Shown here piece by piece: positions 1 to 9,769 of a stretch of DNA of 64,000 bases. The translations under genes were made by a program, and so were the position numbers. Each line of letters opens with the position of its first letter. Positions within the stretch are counted from its first letter, which is position 1. The stretch comes from Podaxis mareebaensis (lineage: Eukaryota > Basidiomycota > Agaricomycetes > Agaricales > Agaricaceae), in NCBI GenBank assembly GCA_018524725.1, contig JAEUWP010000243.1:1-64000 (forward strand), written 5' to 3'. Under the pieces are notes generated by a model, which was not told the DNA's origin, ran no database searches, and saw only the letters and a program-made list of their open reading frames with translations.

Positions 1-70
1 TTTCAGGACTTCAACTTGGACAGATATAATATATAACACTGTGTAACATGTAGAATAATAGCTTTGGATT

Positions 71-166
71 CTGAATTGGATTGTGTATGGAACTCTGAAT
101 TAGATTGTGTACAGAACTCTGAATTAGATTGTGTACAGAACTCTGAATTAGATTGAGTACAGAAGT
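71..166. repeat. 24-bp tandem repeat, four copies
   Basis: Four head-to-tail units of 24 bp start at 71, 95, 119 and 143, each built on ctgaattagattgtgtacag plus four bases. Units 2 and 3 are identical, while units 1 and 4 carry a few substitutions. No spacers separate the units and no gene overlaps them, so this is a minisatellite and not a CRISPR array. Confidence 0.9.
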
Positions 167-1028
167 CAGAGAGTGCCGAAGGCACGGGTAATACAGCCTA
201 GTACGAATACGGGGGTGAATATGTTCCGACACAAGACAGAGGCTAACTTCAGGCTGTCAAAAGAACACGGTTTCAATGGCTGGACCCAGTGCCACTCTGT
301 GGTAGACATGGTGTCGAATATACCCTTTCTTTGTTCCTTTCGTCTCTTTCATTTTTAAACATGACAGGGTGCACACCTAGGGGTGTCTGTGATCATATTC
401 TGACGAGCACGAAGAGCCGTGGGCGCTTCTTCTCATCAAGATTTTTATTTATACCTCCCAAGTATTTGAGTTTGTGAAGTCAGAAGTATCCTGGCTCCGC
501 ATAACTGCAGACGGCTTCCGAGATATCCCGGCGTCATCGAACCCCGGAGGTTGGTTAATATTCATTGATGCATTGATCAACAAATGACATTAGGTAATTG
601 TTCGCGGTCATTCCCACTTCATTCCCCCAGCTCCCATCATCTCTCCTCCTCCTAGGACTCGGCAAATTTGTATTCCGAACTGTGGATTGCCCTCGAGTAA
701 TTTTATCTTCATTACAAAACACCCATAGGCCAAACGGCGCCCGGATAGGCGCTTTGAGTAAGGGCTCCTCCCTTCTCGCCTGCTTCTCTCCAAACTTGTC
801 TCCAACCGATTCTTCTTGCCGTTTCTTCCTACGATTCATCGCCAAGCCCAACGTCCGACAACGTAATTAGCCATGACAAGCCCTTGGAGAAATAAGTCCA
901 TTCCATCCCACAGCCTGACAACGAAGCATGCATGTGAGCAGAACATGGGATGTCAAGCCTCAAATTTAGCAACATACAGTGTATCTAAAATGTATGGGAT
1001 GATGTGAGCTCAACGAGTCCCACGACGG

Positions 1029-1035
1029 TATATAA
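1029..1035 (+). promoter_or_regulatory. TATA box of first flavin monooxygenase gene
   Basis: TATATAA lies 60 bp before the ATG at 1095. The same word followed by gctaca/gctatc lies at 4730-4736, 58 bp before the ATG of the paralogue, so the core promoter was copied with the gene. Upstream sequence from about 750 aligns by eye with about 4440 onward. Confidence 0.6.
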
Positions 1036-1094
1036 GCTATCCGGATGGTAAAATCTGAAGTAAACCGGCCTCTCAGTTACTTCATCTCTCTTCG

Positions 1095-3031
1095 ATGCCA
1101 GACGAGACACACTCCGAGTCGAACAACGCTCAGAATACTCCACCTAATCCTTGGTGGGATAAGCCCATTCACGACCAGCGGTTCCTGAAAGTGATCTGCA
1201 TCGGAGCTGGCGCTTCCGGTCTTCTATTCGCTTACAAGTTACAGCGGTCCTTTGAGAACTTCGAGCTGATCTTGTACGAGAAGAACGAGGACATTGGTGG
1301 TACATGGCTCGAGAACAAATATCCGGGGTACTTACCTTTCTAATTTTCAATATTTGGTCCCCTAGCTGACCTGAATGTGCATTTGCATCTCAGTTGCGCT
1401 TGCGACATTGCAGCGCATGCATACGTCTGGTCCTTCGAGCCAAATCCCAACTGGTCGTCTGTCTATGCAGGCTCCGACGAGATCCACGACTACTTCTCCC
1501 GGTTCACCGACAGATACGGCCTTCGCAAATACTGCCGATTCAAGAAACTCATTTCTCGTGCTGAATGGGACGACGAAAAGGGTCAATGGAACATCGACGT
1601 GACCGACCTTGAGACTGGAAACACCACCCGCGACTGGTGTCACTTCTTGATCAACGGGAGTGGGGTTTTGAATGCATGGAAGTGGCCCGACATTCCTGGA
1701 ATTGACAAATTCGAAGGGAAAATCCTGCATACGGCAAAGTATGACAGGAGCCTGGATCTCACAGACAAAACTGTCGCATTGATTGGAACTGGGTGTGTCC
1801 CCCTATCATTCTTGATCAACTATATCGACCGACAGGACCGTTCAGGTCATCAGCCATCCAAGTCCTTCCTGCTATCCTCCCCAAAGTCAAAAAAGTTATC
1901 ACTTTCAATCGTTCCGCAACGTGGGTTTTCCCAACCCAAGCATTCGCGCAACGCCATTACACCCCCGAGGAAAAACAAGCATTCGCCTCGGATCCCAAGA
2001 AGCTCGAAGAACACCGCAGAGAACTTGATTCGGGCATAAACGCGCTCTACCCAATATTCTTCCGGGATTCGGCCACGCAGAAAGCCATGACGTCCACCAT
2101 GCACGAGGCTATGGCTGAGAAACTCAAAGGAACGGGACTCGAAGACAAAATTATACCGAAGTGGGGTGTCGGCTGTAGGAGGATGACACCCGGCGTGGGA
2201 TATCTCGAAGCATTGGCGGATGATAAGACGGAGGTGGTGTTAAGCGGCGTGAAGGAGATCACTGCGAAGGGATGTGTAAGCGAAGATGGGAAAGAATATA
2301 CTGCAGACATAATTATCTGCGCTACGGGATTCGACACGAGTTATATCCCAAGGTTCCCAATCATCGGATCAAGCGGGCAGACAATGGCCGAGGCGTGGAA
2401 GAACGAACCAGTGAATTATCTTGGATTGGCCGCTCCTGGGTTTCCCAATTACTTCGTGTTCATCGGTCCGAATAGTCCTGTCGGTAATGGCCCGGTGCTC
2501 ATTGCCGTGGGTGCGTTGCTCTCCTGCAGTATCATAATCCTTCTCGACTGACGACACAATTGGTTTGCAGAGGCCCAAGCTGACTACATGTTAAAATTCA
2601 TCAATCGCTATCAAACCGAAAACGTCCACAGCGTCTCTCCAAAACTCGAAGCGGCGCAGGAGTTTATGGAACACAAAGATGCATACATGAAGCGCATGGT
2701 CTGGGAACTCGAGTGTCGGTCCTGGTACAAGAGTAATAGCGCGGCAGGTAAAGTCACTGCGTTATGGACCGGAAGCACCTTGCACTATCTTGAAGCGATG
2801 GCTGAGCCTCGTTATGAGGATTGGAATTTCAGTTACATTGGCAGGAACCGTTTCGCATATTTGGGGAATGGATTCTCGCAGACGGAGATGGACCCGACCG
2901 CAGATTGGTCGTATTACTTGAGGGATGTTGATGATGGACCATTGCTTGGGCGCGCGAAGAACAGGAGAGTTGTTACGAGGTCCGGAACCATTCAAAGGGC
3001 TCAGGAAGGGGGTCTTGAAGTCAATTTTTGA
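1095..3031 (+). CDS. Class B flavin monooxygenase / Baeyer-Villiger-like, copy 1
   Basis: Four exons (1095-1327, 1394-1792, 1846-2510, 2571-3031) join in frame to 585 aa. The N-terminal FAD-binding Rossmann motif reads IGAGASG, followed by GGTWLENKYPGCACD, the usual GGTW and YPGxxCD signatures of FMO/BVMO enzymes. Near the middle comes FEGKILHTAKYD, which matches the BVMO fingerprint FxGxxxHxxxW/Y-D with Tyr in the Trp position. A second nucleotide-binding motif, IGTGSSAIQ, is restored only after intron 2 is removed, and ATGFDTSY is the conserved ATG motif before the C-terminal part. These proteins use FAD and NADPH to insert or add oxygen to a small organic substrate; the substrate cannot be read from sequence. 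No signal peptide is visible. The gene is a tandem paralogue of the one at 4794. Confidence 0.93.
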
Positions 3032-3409
3032 TCATTATACAGTATGTATGATTCCAGTGCGAATCGGATGAATCATGTATGCCGGTACATATTCATATAT
3101 CACGTCTGCTGCTGTCTGGATCAACTAGACGTCTTCAAACGGTCCCAAATTACCTCAAGCAATTCTCATCACCGACCTGACACATTCCTGCCGCACCTGG
3201 TGGGGATATAAACAATCTTCCCGCATCATTTCACAAGACCTTGGCCACGGAGGACGCAGCACACCACAAGCGCTGACTCTGGCTTTCACTGTTGCCGGCT
3301 TCATGGGGCCAACGGTAGTGTGCTCTAAGAGCGCAAGATTCCGAGCATAGTTAGTGCGTGGAACAAAAAATGAAACTTGAAACAAGGACACGAACATACG
3401 GAGCCTTGT
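3032..3409. other. Intergenic stretch, convergent 3' ends
   Basis: About 380 bp lie between the stop of the first monooxygenase and the stop of the zf-HIT gene on the other strand. No further reading frame or RNA is recognisable; it should hold both 3' UTRs. Confidence 0.5.
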
Positions 3410-4228
3410 TCATTCGCCCCAATCCAAACCGAGTGCAGACTCGTTTCCTCCCCTGATAGCTGCTTCAACTGCTTCTGCAAGCTCTCTCAATGCCAATGTG
3501 TCCCCGCTGAGCTCTTTAGGTTTTCGCCAGTCGTCAATGTCAGGTGGGGTGACACCAAGTGCCTTTTGCAAAGCCTGTTCACGTTCGACGCCACGCAATT
3601 TGTCAATCGAGGTGAGCAGGGCGGGAAGGTTTTCATGCTTGCTGAGGATTTCACGTATCTTGGGAGACGTGGCTAAATGGCATACTGTATAAGTGGGACA
3701 TAAAACAAGTGAATGTTGCGACGGACCGATGGCTTCATATTGATGCAACTGAAGATCCTTGGGGTCATCTCGTTTCAACGGGTCTGGATAAGCAGATTCT
3801 TCGGGAACATAGGGCCATTTCAGAGATGTCAGTGGACGGAGGGGTTTACGACCCTCCGGCTCAAGGCTTGATGATTCAATTGGCTGGGCTACGGAGCGCA
3901 ATGAACATTCAGGAAGCGAACCGGAAAAACGCTAAACTTACGTGGGGAACTGGCTTGTATGTTCTCTGCATGGATTTCAGTTGAGGTGGCAAACCCTCCG
4001 TTAGCACATGCTGCCTCCAAGATAAATCACGGATTTGTTGATTGCAATGAAGAGGCTCATACGCTGGTGTTGTTTGTAACAGGGCACAGAGCAACTAAAT
4101 GAATGAGTTATTCATCCCAGCGAATTCCGGGCTACATACTATGGGATATAGCACTTCGAGCAAGTGTACTTCGAAGGGTTGGCTGTGCAGACTTGACATT
4201 GGCCCGGCTTGTTTTGACGAGAGGACAT
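3410..4228 (-). CDS. Zinc-finger HIT domain protein (ZNHIT3-like)
   Basis: Five exons on the minus strand (4228-4140, 4094-4063, 4010-3942, 3888-3727, 3672-3410) splice to 204 aa. The N-terminus carries a complete zf-HIT finger: CQVC, then CSKC about a dozen residues later, then YCSVPCYKQH and a final Cys just after. The C-terminal helix-rich part has SPKIREILSKHENLPALL followed by a repeated-charge segment ending in LDWGE, matching the C-terminal region of ZNHIT3-type proteins. The family acts in box C/D snoRNP assembly and as a nuclear cofactor. Intron 5 is in frame and its GTCCGT donor is weak, but removing it brings the conserved segment together. The gene sits between the two duplicated monooxygenases in opposite orientation. 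Confidence 0.85.
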
Positions 4229-4793
4229 GATGTCCTAAGCTCCCTTGTCCCGTAATAACGAGTAGGTTAAATTTGAAATGGCAGGTGTAGGAGAACGTTC
4301 AATGATTTCCTAATGATTTCCTTTATTTGCGATGTAAACAAATCCGACGCGGGGACACGGAGCATGCACGTGATGGTCCTTCAAACATTCAATGTCCGCG
4401 ACATGGACCACAGACCATCCAACAGTACCCGGACACCCGAGCGCTTTGGACAAATACTCCTCTCATTTCACTTGCTTCTCATCAGGCTTATATATTTCGC
4501 AGCTTCTTTCTTTAGTTCGATGCGAGTCCAACGTCCGATAACATAATTAACCGTGAGTCATGACAAGCCTTCTGCCCCCTCTATTCCACAGATTCACATG
4601 TGCGTGAGCAGAAATGGGATGTTTTAGCAACATACTATGTCCACGGCATATCAGATGATGCAATTTGAACCAGGCTAGAGGTTAGATACTTCTCTTCGCG
4701 TATTAAACATTTCAGCGAACCCATGGAAGTATATAAGCTACAGCCTCTGGATAGAAGAACAGCACCCTCTCAGTTACCTATCAACCCTCTATC
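4229..4793. promoter_or_regulatory. Divergent promoter: zf-HIT gene and monooxygenase copy 2
   Basis: This 565-bp spacer separates the two divergent starts. From about 4440 on it resembles the sequence upstream of monooxygenase copy 1 (from about 750), with shared blocks such as gcgcttt, gcttctc, ccaacgtccga and catgacaagcc. The TATA box TATATAA is at 4730-4736. The left part, nearer the zf-HIT start, has no counterpart that I could see. Confidence 0.6.
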
Positions 4794-6726
4794 ATGCCCG
4801 ACAGGATACATTCCGGATCAACCAACGCTCAAAATATTCCACCTAATCCTTGGTGGGATAAGCCAATTCATGACCAACGATTCCTGAAAGTAATCTGCAT
4901 CGGAGCTGGCGCCTCCGGTCTCCTATTCGCTTACAAGCTACAGCGGTCCTTTGAGAATTTCGAGCTGATTTTGTACGAGAAAAACGAGGATATCGGTGGT
5001 ACATGGCTTGAGAACAAATATCCGGGGTACCTATCCTTCACTTTTCATCACTTGGTCCTGTGGCTGACCTGAATTTGTATCTATCTCAGTTGTGCCTGCG
5101 ACATTGCAGCGCATGCCTACGTCTGGTCCTTCGAGCCAAATCCTAACTGGTCGTCTGTCTACGCAGGTTCCGATGAGATCTACGACTACTTCTCCCGGTT
5201 CACCGACAAATACGGCCTTCGCAAATACTGTCGATTCAAGAAACTTGTTTCTCGTGCCGAATGGGACGATGAAGAGGGTCAATGGAATATCGATGTGACC
5301 GACCTCGAGACTGGAAGCATCACCCGCGACTGGTGCCACTTCTTGATCAACGGGAGCGGTGTCTTGAATGCATGGAAATGGCCTGATATTCCTGGAATTG
5401 ATAAATTCGAAGGGAGAATCCTACATACGGCAAAGTATGACAGAAGTCTTGATCTCACAGACAAGACCGTGGCGTTGATTGGAACTGGGTACGTTCCTTC
5501 GTCATTTCGCCAACTATGTTGACCGACAAAACCATTTCAGGTCATCAGCCATCCAAGTCCTCCCTGCTATTCTTCCCAAAGTCAGAAAGGTAACCGTCTT
5601 CAATCGTTCCGCAACGTGGGTTTTCCCAACCCAAGCCTTCCAACAACGTTATTACACCCCCGAAGAAAAACGAGCATTCGCGTCTGACCCAAAGAAACTC
5701 GAAAAACACCGCAGAGAACTCGACTCGGGCATTCACGGACTCTATCCACTTTTCTTAAAGGATTCACCTATGCAGAAAGCTTTGACTTCCAACATGCGTG
5801 AAGCCATGGCTGAAAAACTCAAAGGATCGGGCCTCGAAGACAAAATCATACCGAAATGGGGCGTGGGCTGCAGGAGGGTAACACCTGGGGTTGGGTACCT
5901 CGAAGCATTGGTGGATAAGAGGACGGAGGTGGTCTTGAGTGGTGTGAAGGAGGTCACGGCGAAGGGATGTATAAGTGATGATGGGAGAGAATATGCAGCG
6001 GATGTTATTATCTGTGCTACGGGATTCAACACGAGTTATATCCCGAGGTTCCCGGTTATTGGGTCGAATGGGCGGTCAATGGCGGAAGCATGGAAAGATG
6101 AACCAGTGAATTATCTTGGACTGGCCGCTCCTGGATTCCCTAATTATTTCGTGTTCGTTGGGCCGAATAGTCCCGTTGGCAACGGCCCGTTGCTCATCGC
6201 CATGGGTGCGTTGCATTTCCATCATATCACGATTCCATTCAACTGACAGGTCAATCGATTCGCAGAGGCCCAAGCTGACTATATGCTAAAATTCATCAAC
6301 CGCTTTCAAACCGAAAACATCCACAGCGTCTCTCCGAAACTCGAAGCCGCACAAGACTTTATGGAACACAAAGATGCACACATGAAGCGGATGGTCTGGG
6401 AATACGAGTGTCGGTCCTGGTACAAGAGCAACAGCGCATCAGGGAAAGTCACGGCGTTATGGGTTGGGAGTACTTTGCATTATCTCGAAATGATGGCTGA
6501 ACCGCGTTACGAGGATTGGAATTTCAGCTACATCGGCAAGAACCGATTCGCATATTTGGGGAATGGATTTTCGCAGACGGAGATGGACCCGACCGCAGAT
6601 TGGTCGTATTACTTGAGAGATGTGGATGATGGACCGTTGCTTGGGCGTGCGAAGAATAGGAGGGTTGTTACGAGGTCTGGAACCATTCGAAGGTCTGGGG
6701 ATAAAGAAGCTAGAGTTAAACTCTGA
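4794..6726 (+). CDS. Class B flavin monooxygenase / Baeyer-Villiger-like, copy 2
   Basis: The structure is the same as in copy 1: exons 4794-5026, 5090-5488, 5541-6205 and 6266-6726, with exon lengths identical to the paralogue (233, 399, 665, 461 nt), giving 585 aa. All fingerprints are kept: IGAGASG, GGTWLENKYPGCACD, FEGRILHTAKYD, IGTGSSAIQ and ATGFNTSY. Substitutions are mostly conservative and scattered, and introns have diverged more than exons, so both copies appear to be under selection. Oxygenation of an organic substrate with FAD and NADPH is expected; the substrate is unknown. The C-terminal tail after RSGTI differs most between the two copies. Confidence 0.93.
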
Positions 6727-7939
6727 TCATTTCCCAATCGCATGTTTCCAGGACGACCCATCGTGTTATATAATTTCATCGCATTTGCTGTCCTCTGGGT
6801 CAAATCAGGCAATGAGGAAGTAGATTCCTTCCAAGCGTTCAAACCTACTTGAACTATCTTGATACTTACGTTCTCGTCAGCATTATTAACTCAAAGCACA
6901 AAAGTTTGCGCTCTTTCCTCCACAGTATAGGACAACTTGCTTTTTTGCATTCTTTAGTTCTTCAAGTCAAACACTTGACCATCACACCAGGATGTCGCAG
7001 GCTTTAACCTGGTAATTGCGAATCAACAACAGGATAGTCCAAATGTAATCTGACGCGAAGGGGACTCAACCTGACAACATCCCCCGTCCCTAAGTTCTTG
7101 GTGCCGTTTCATTATTGCAACGCCAAGCTACCCACGTGAGGCCCAGTATACTCGTTTAGCACCTGAGAAATGAGTTAGTTGACCCGACTAAAAGAGATGT
7201 TAAGCCGACCGACGTGTCATGTTCTGGAAAACAAAAATCCAAATGCAAACATTGAGAGATGTATTGATACAGGTTGACACAATCGTAAACAGATCATGAA
7301 AAATCGTAAATGAAAAAGAGGATTAAGTACTGAGTGGCGTGGAGTTGCACGAACCTGAACAAAGAATTGAACGGTAGCAACGAATGATAAATAAGAAAGG
7401 GCACTAAATGCCGGTTGTCGAAGGAACACTGGTCAGGTCACTAGACCCAGTGCCAGTGCTCCGGGGTAGCCATAGCGTTGGATATATCCTCTCTTCGCGA
7501 ATCTCGTCTCCCCTATTATTAGTCTTCATTATTACTCCAATAAACTGCGCGAGCTATCCGCTTAACAATCGACAGGGGGTCCAAGAACTCCAGGTAAAGA
7601 AAGTTGAAACCGACAGCGTGGCACAAGATGATTGACCGCCTCCCGGTTATCCGAATCGGGGTCCGCACGTTCGCGCCTTAGCTGTCGTCTTCAGTTGTCC
7701 CAGAGTGCACTGTGTAAGGTATCTAGTCCAGGTCTTCGCCGACGTCCAGCGCTCCCGAAGTAGATAGTTGCACGTCGTTCGATGTAAGCCCAGGGTCCTG
7801 AGTAACTCGTTGCGGTATTGCGTGAATCATTTTGTCGTTGAGAGATAGAAAAAGAGTTGTGGTGATCTGCCTCTTCGTCCCTCCTCCCCACCTACTCCAT
7901 CGTCGACTCCACCAAGGTCGAATGCTTAAGTGTCCGAGC
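6727..7939. other. Intergenic region without recognisable gene
   Basis: About 1.2 kb with no convincing spliced frame. The segment around 7443-7510 resembles 280-345 at the other side of the monooxygenase pair, sharing gacccagtgcca, then ggtag-cat, then atat-cct-ctt and a closing tcgtctc. This suggests a diverged dispersed or flanking repeat. Otherwise nothing was recognised. Confidence 0.4.
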
Positions 7940-9010
7940 CTATGAAAACATGTCACTCTTCACAAGCCTCCTCCGTCCCTCATTCCACTTCCTCAAATAC
8001 TCCCTCGCACGTTCCTCAAACACCTCACAGCCATTAAACAGATCCTTCGGCAGCTTATCCTTCCTCTGATCCCAAGGCTTCACATCAATGCTCTCACACC
8101 GATCCAAGCAGACAAGGATCATTCCAAAACTATACGCGTCGGCCAACAGCGGATCCTGACACTCGCCTCTCAGGATCTCTGGTGCCGAAAACGGTCGCGT
8201 CCCAGGGTGAATCTGTTCGACCCTCGGTTGGAGCGCCTTTGGAGTGGTGGCGTTACTCGAGTTGGGGGGCTGTTTCTTCTGCAGATATGCGAACGGATCG
8301 ACTGGTTCATCGTCAGGGGACTTGAAGATCGAGTCCGCCGACACCGAACGTCCAAAATCGAGTAGCTTGATCGTATCCATTTCATGCGTAACCTGCACAT
8401 TCAGCAACGAAAGATCACCATGGCTAAGCCGATACGAATGTAAATGTGTCAGCCCGTCCAATAGCTGGTTGTGGTAGTCGATCTTCTTCTCCCTAGTCAA
8501 CGGCGGCCGTGCAGTAATCACATCATAGAGCGTCCTTCCGTCAACGTACTCCAGTACCATCCCAACATTCTCCAATGATCCCAAAAACGCGCATATATTC
8601 CGGTGGCGGTCGAGTGTGGTGTACACCCTTAACTCCGCAAGGAATTGGATTGTCACATCCGACGCATTCGACTGCATCTCGCCATTGATCTCGAGTTGGA
8701 TGACATCTGGTTTCTTAACAATGCATTTGAACAACTCCGAGGCTGATCCGTGTGCGATGGGGGTGAGGCTGGCAGTGGGATTGGGGGGAGCGGAGTACGC
8801 GGTGGGTGTGGGGAAAGAAAAGATCGAGGTTGGATGGCGTGGGGGGTTGTATATCGGGGACGGTGGTGGGGATTGTTCTTGAACGATATTGGAATGGTGA
8901 ACCTGGTCGATGCCATGCTTGTAATCGTAGACAGGCTCTACTGCAGTTTCTTCCGAGGAGGAGAACGAGTTGACACTCGCATTGCTCTTTGTCTCTTCCT
9001 CCTCGTCCAT
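7940..9010 (-). CDS. Protein kinase-like protein
   Basis: A single exon of 356 aa. The first 80 residues are Ser/Pro-rich and probably disordered. A kinase fold follows: a glycine-loop region that is hard to place, AELRVY as the helix-C Glu, the hinge GMVLEYVDGRTLYD, a catalytic loop LSHGDLSLLNV in which the usual HRD is HGD but Asp and Asn are kept, and LLDFGRS as the DFG. A low-complexity activation segment leads to the APE-like PFSAPEILRGE and the helix-F Asp in ADAYSFGMI. The loss of Arg in HRD means activation-loop phosphorylation is probably not needed. No clear VAIK lysine was identified, so activity is uncertain. It belongs to the divergent fungal-type kinase families of Agaricomycetes; the substrate is unknown. 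Confidence 0.8.
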   Translation of the reverse strand: MDEEEETKSNASVNSFSSSEETAVEPVYDYKHGIDQVHHSNIVQEQSPPPSPIYNPPRHPTSIFSFPTPTAYSAPPNPTASLTPIAHGSASELFKCIVKKPDVIQLEINGEMQSNASDVTIQFLAELRVYTTLDRHRNICAFLGSLENVGMVLEYVDGRTLYDVITARPPLTREKKIDYHNQLLDGLTHLHSYRLSHGDLSLLNVQVTHEMDTIKLLDFGRSVSADSIFKSPDDEPVDPFAYLQKKQPPNSSNATTPKALQPRVEQIHPGTRPFSAPEILRGECQDPLLADAYSFGMILVCLDRCESIDVKPWDQRKDKLPKDLFNGCEVFEERAREYLRKWNEGRRRLVKSDMFS

Positions 9011-9769
9011 TTCAACTGAATGGTACGCGTGAGCGGGGTTTAAGTGGAGGAGAAATGACTACGGAGACGTACCAAGCCACCAATTCTTCTTGGACGTGAG
9101 GGTGACCCTCCTGACATGCATGGATTTCTGGCGTGGTGGAGGGTGGACGACGGTAGGTGTTTTCTGGTCAGCGGGGCCAGGGATGGAGATGGTATTAGTG
9201 AAAGGACGGCGGTTGTTGTGCATGGATGACAGGTGGTGGGGATGAAGAAGGATAACACACGTTCGCTTGGCACCCATCCCCTTCTTATCTCACTTGCCAT
9301 TCCCAGTAATACAAACGCTCGTTTCGGTCCTCCCTCGGTCATGCCCCCTGTTCCGAAAGCACCACATACCCGATCAATAACACCAGACATTAACACTGTA
9401 ACATGTTTGTAACGCATTATTTACATTGCAGCAGCTAAGGTATACATGAATGAACGGGAATTCACAACGAGTGAGTAGAGTGCGTCTAGGAGACCACTAC
9501 TAAGGTAAAAGGACACCCATAGTGTGAATGAAGCAAAAAAAAAAATTAAAAAAAATCAAGTTCCTGCGAAAGAAGAGTTCGTGATGGTATTTGATGTCCG
9601 TGATCAAAAGGCGTAAAACGTTAGATGCTGACTTAAAACTCGTCAAAGATCCACATCCAAGAAAGTGTCTGCACGCGGGCAAATGGAAGAAAGAAAATCC
9701 GTACAGAGATCGGAAAAAAGTCACATAGCAATGTCAATGTGAACTGCAGGGCACTCAGTGGAGGAAGGG
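9011..9769. other. Intergenic region, kinase promoter and glyoxal oxidase 3' side
   Basis: No gene is recognised in these 760 bp. A-rich tracts occur at 9534-9556. The part next to 9010 should hold the kinase promoter, and the part next to 9770 the 3' UTR of the oxidase. Confidence 0.4.

Noticed and set aside
71..166. Regular 24-bp repeats as a CRISPR-like array
   Set aside because: Units are contiguous with no unique spacers, and the surrounding genes are eukaryotic; it is a minisatellite.
3498..3984. Plus-strand frames at 3498-3984
   Set aside because: Shadows of the zf-HIT gene, whose minus-strand exons explain the region fully.
1..6726. Secondary-metabolite cluster around the monooxygenases
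   Set aside because: No synthase, terpene cyclase, transporter or cluster regulator lies near; the neighbours are zf-HIT and a kinase.
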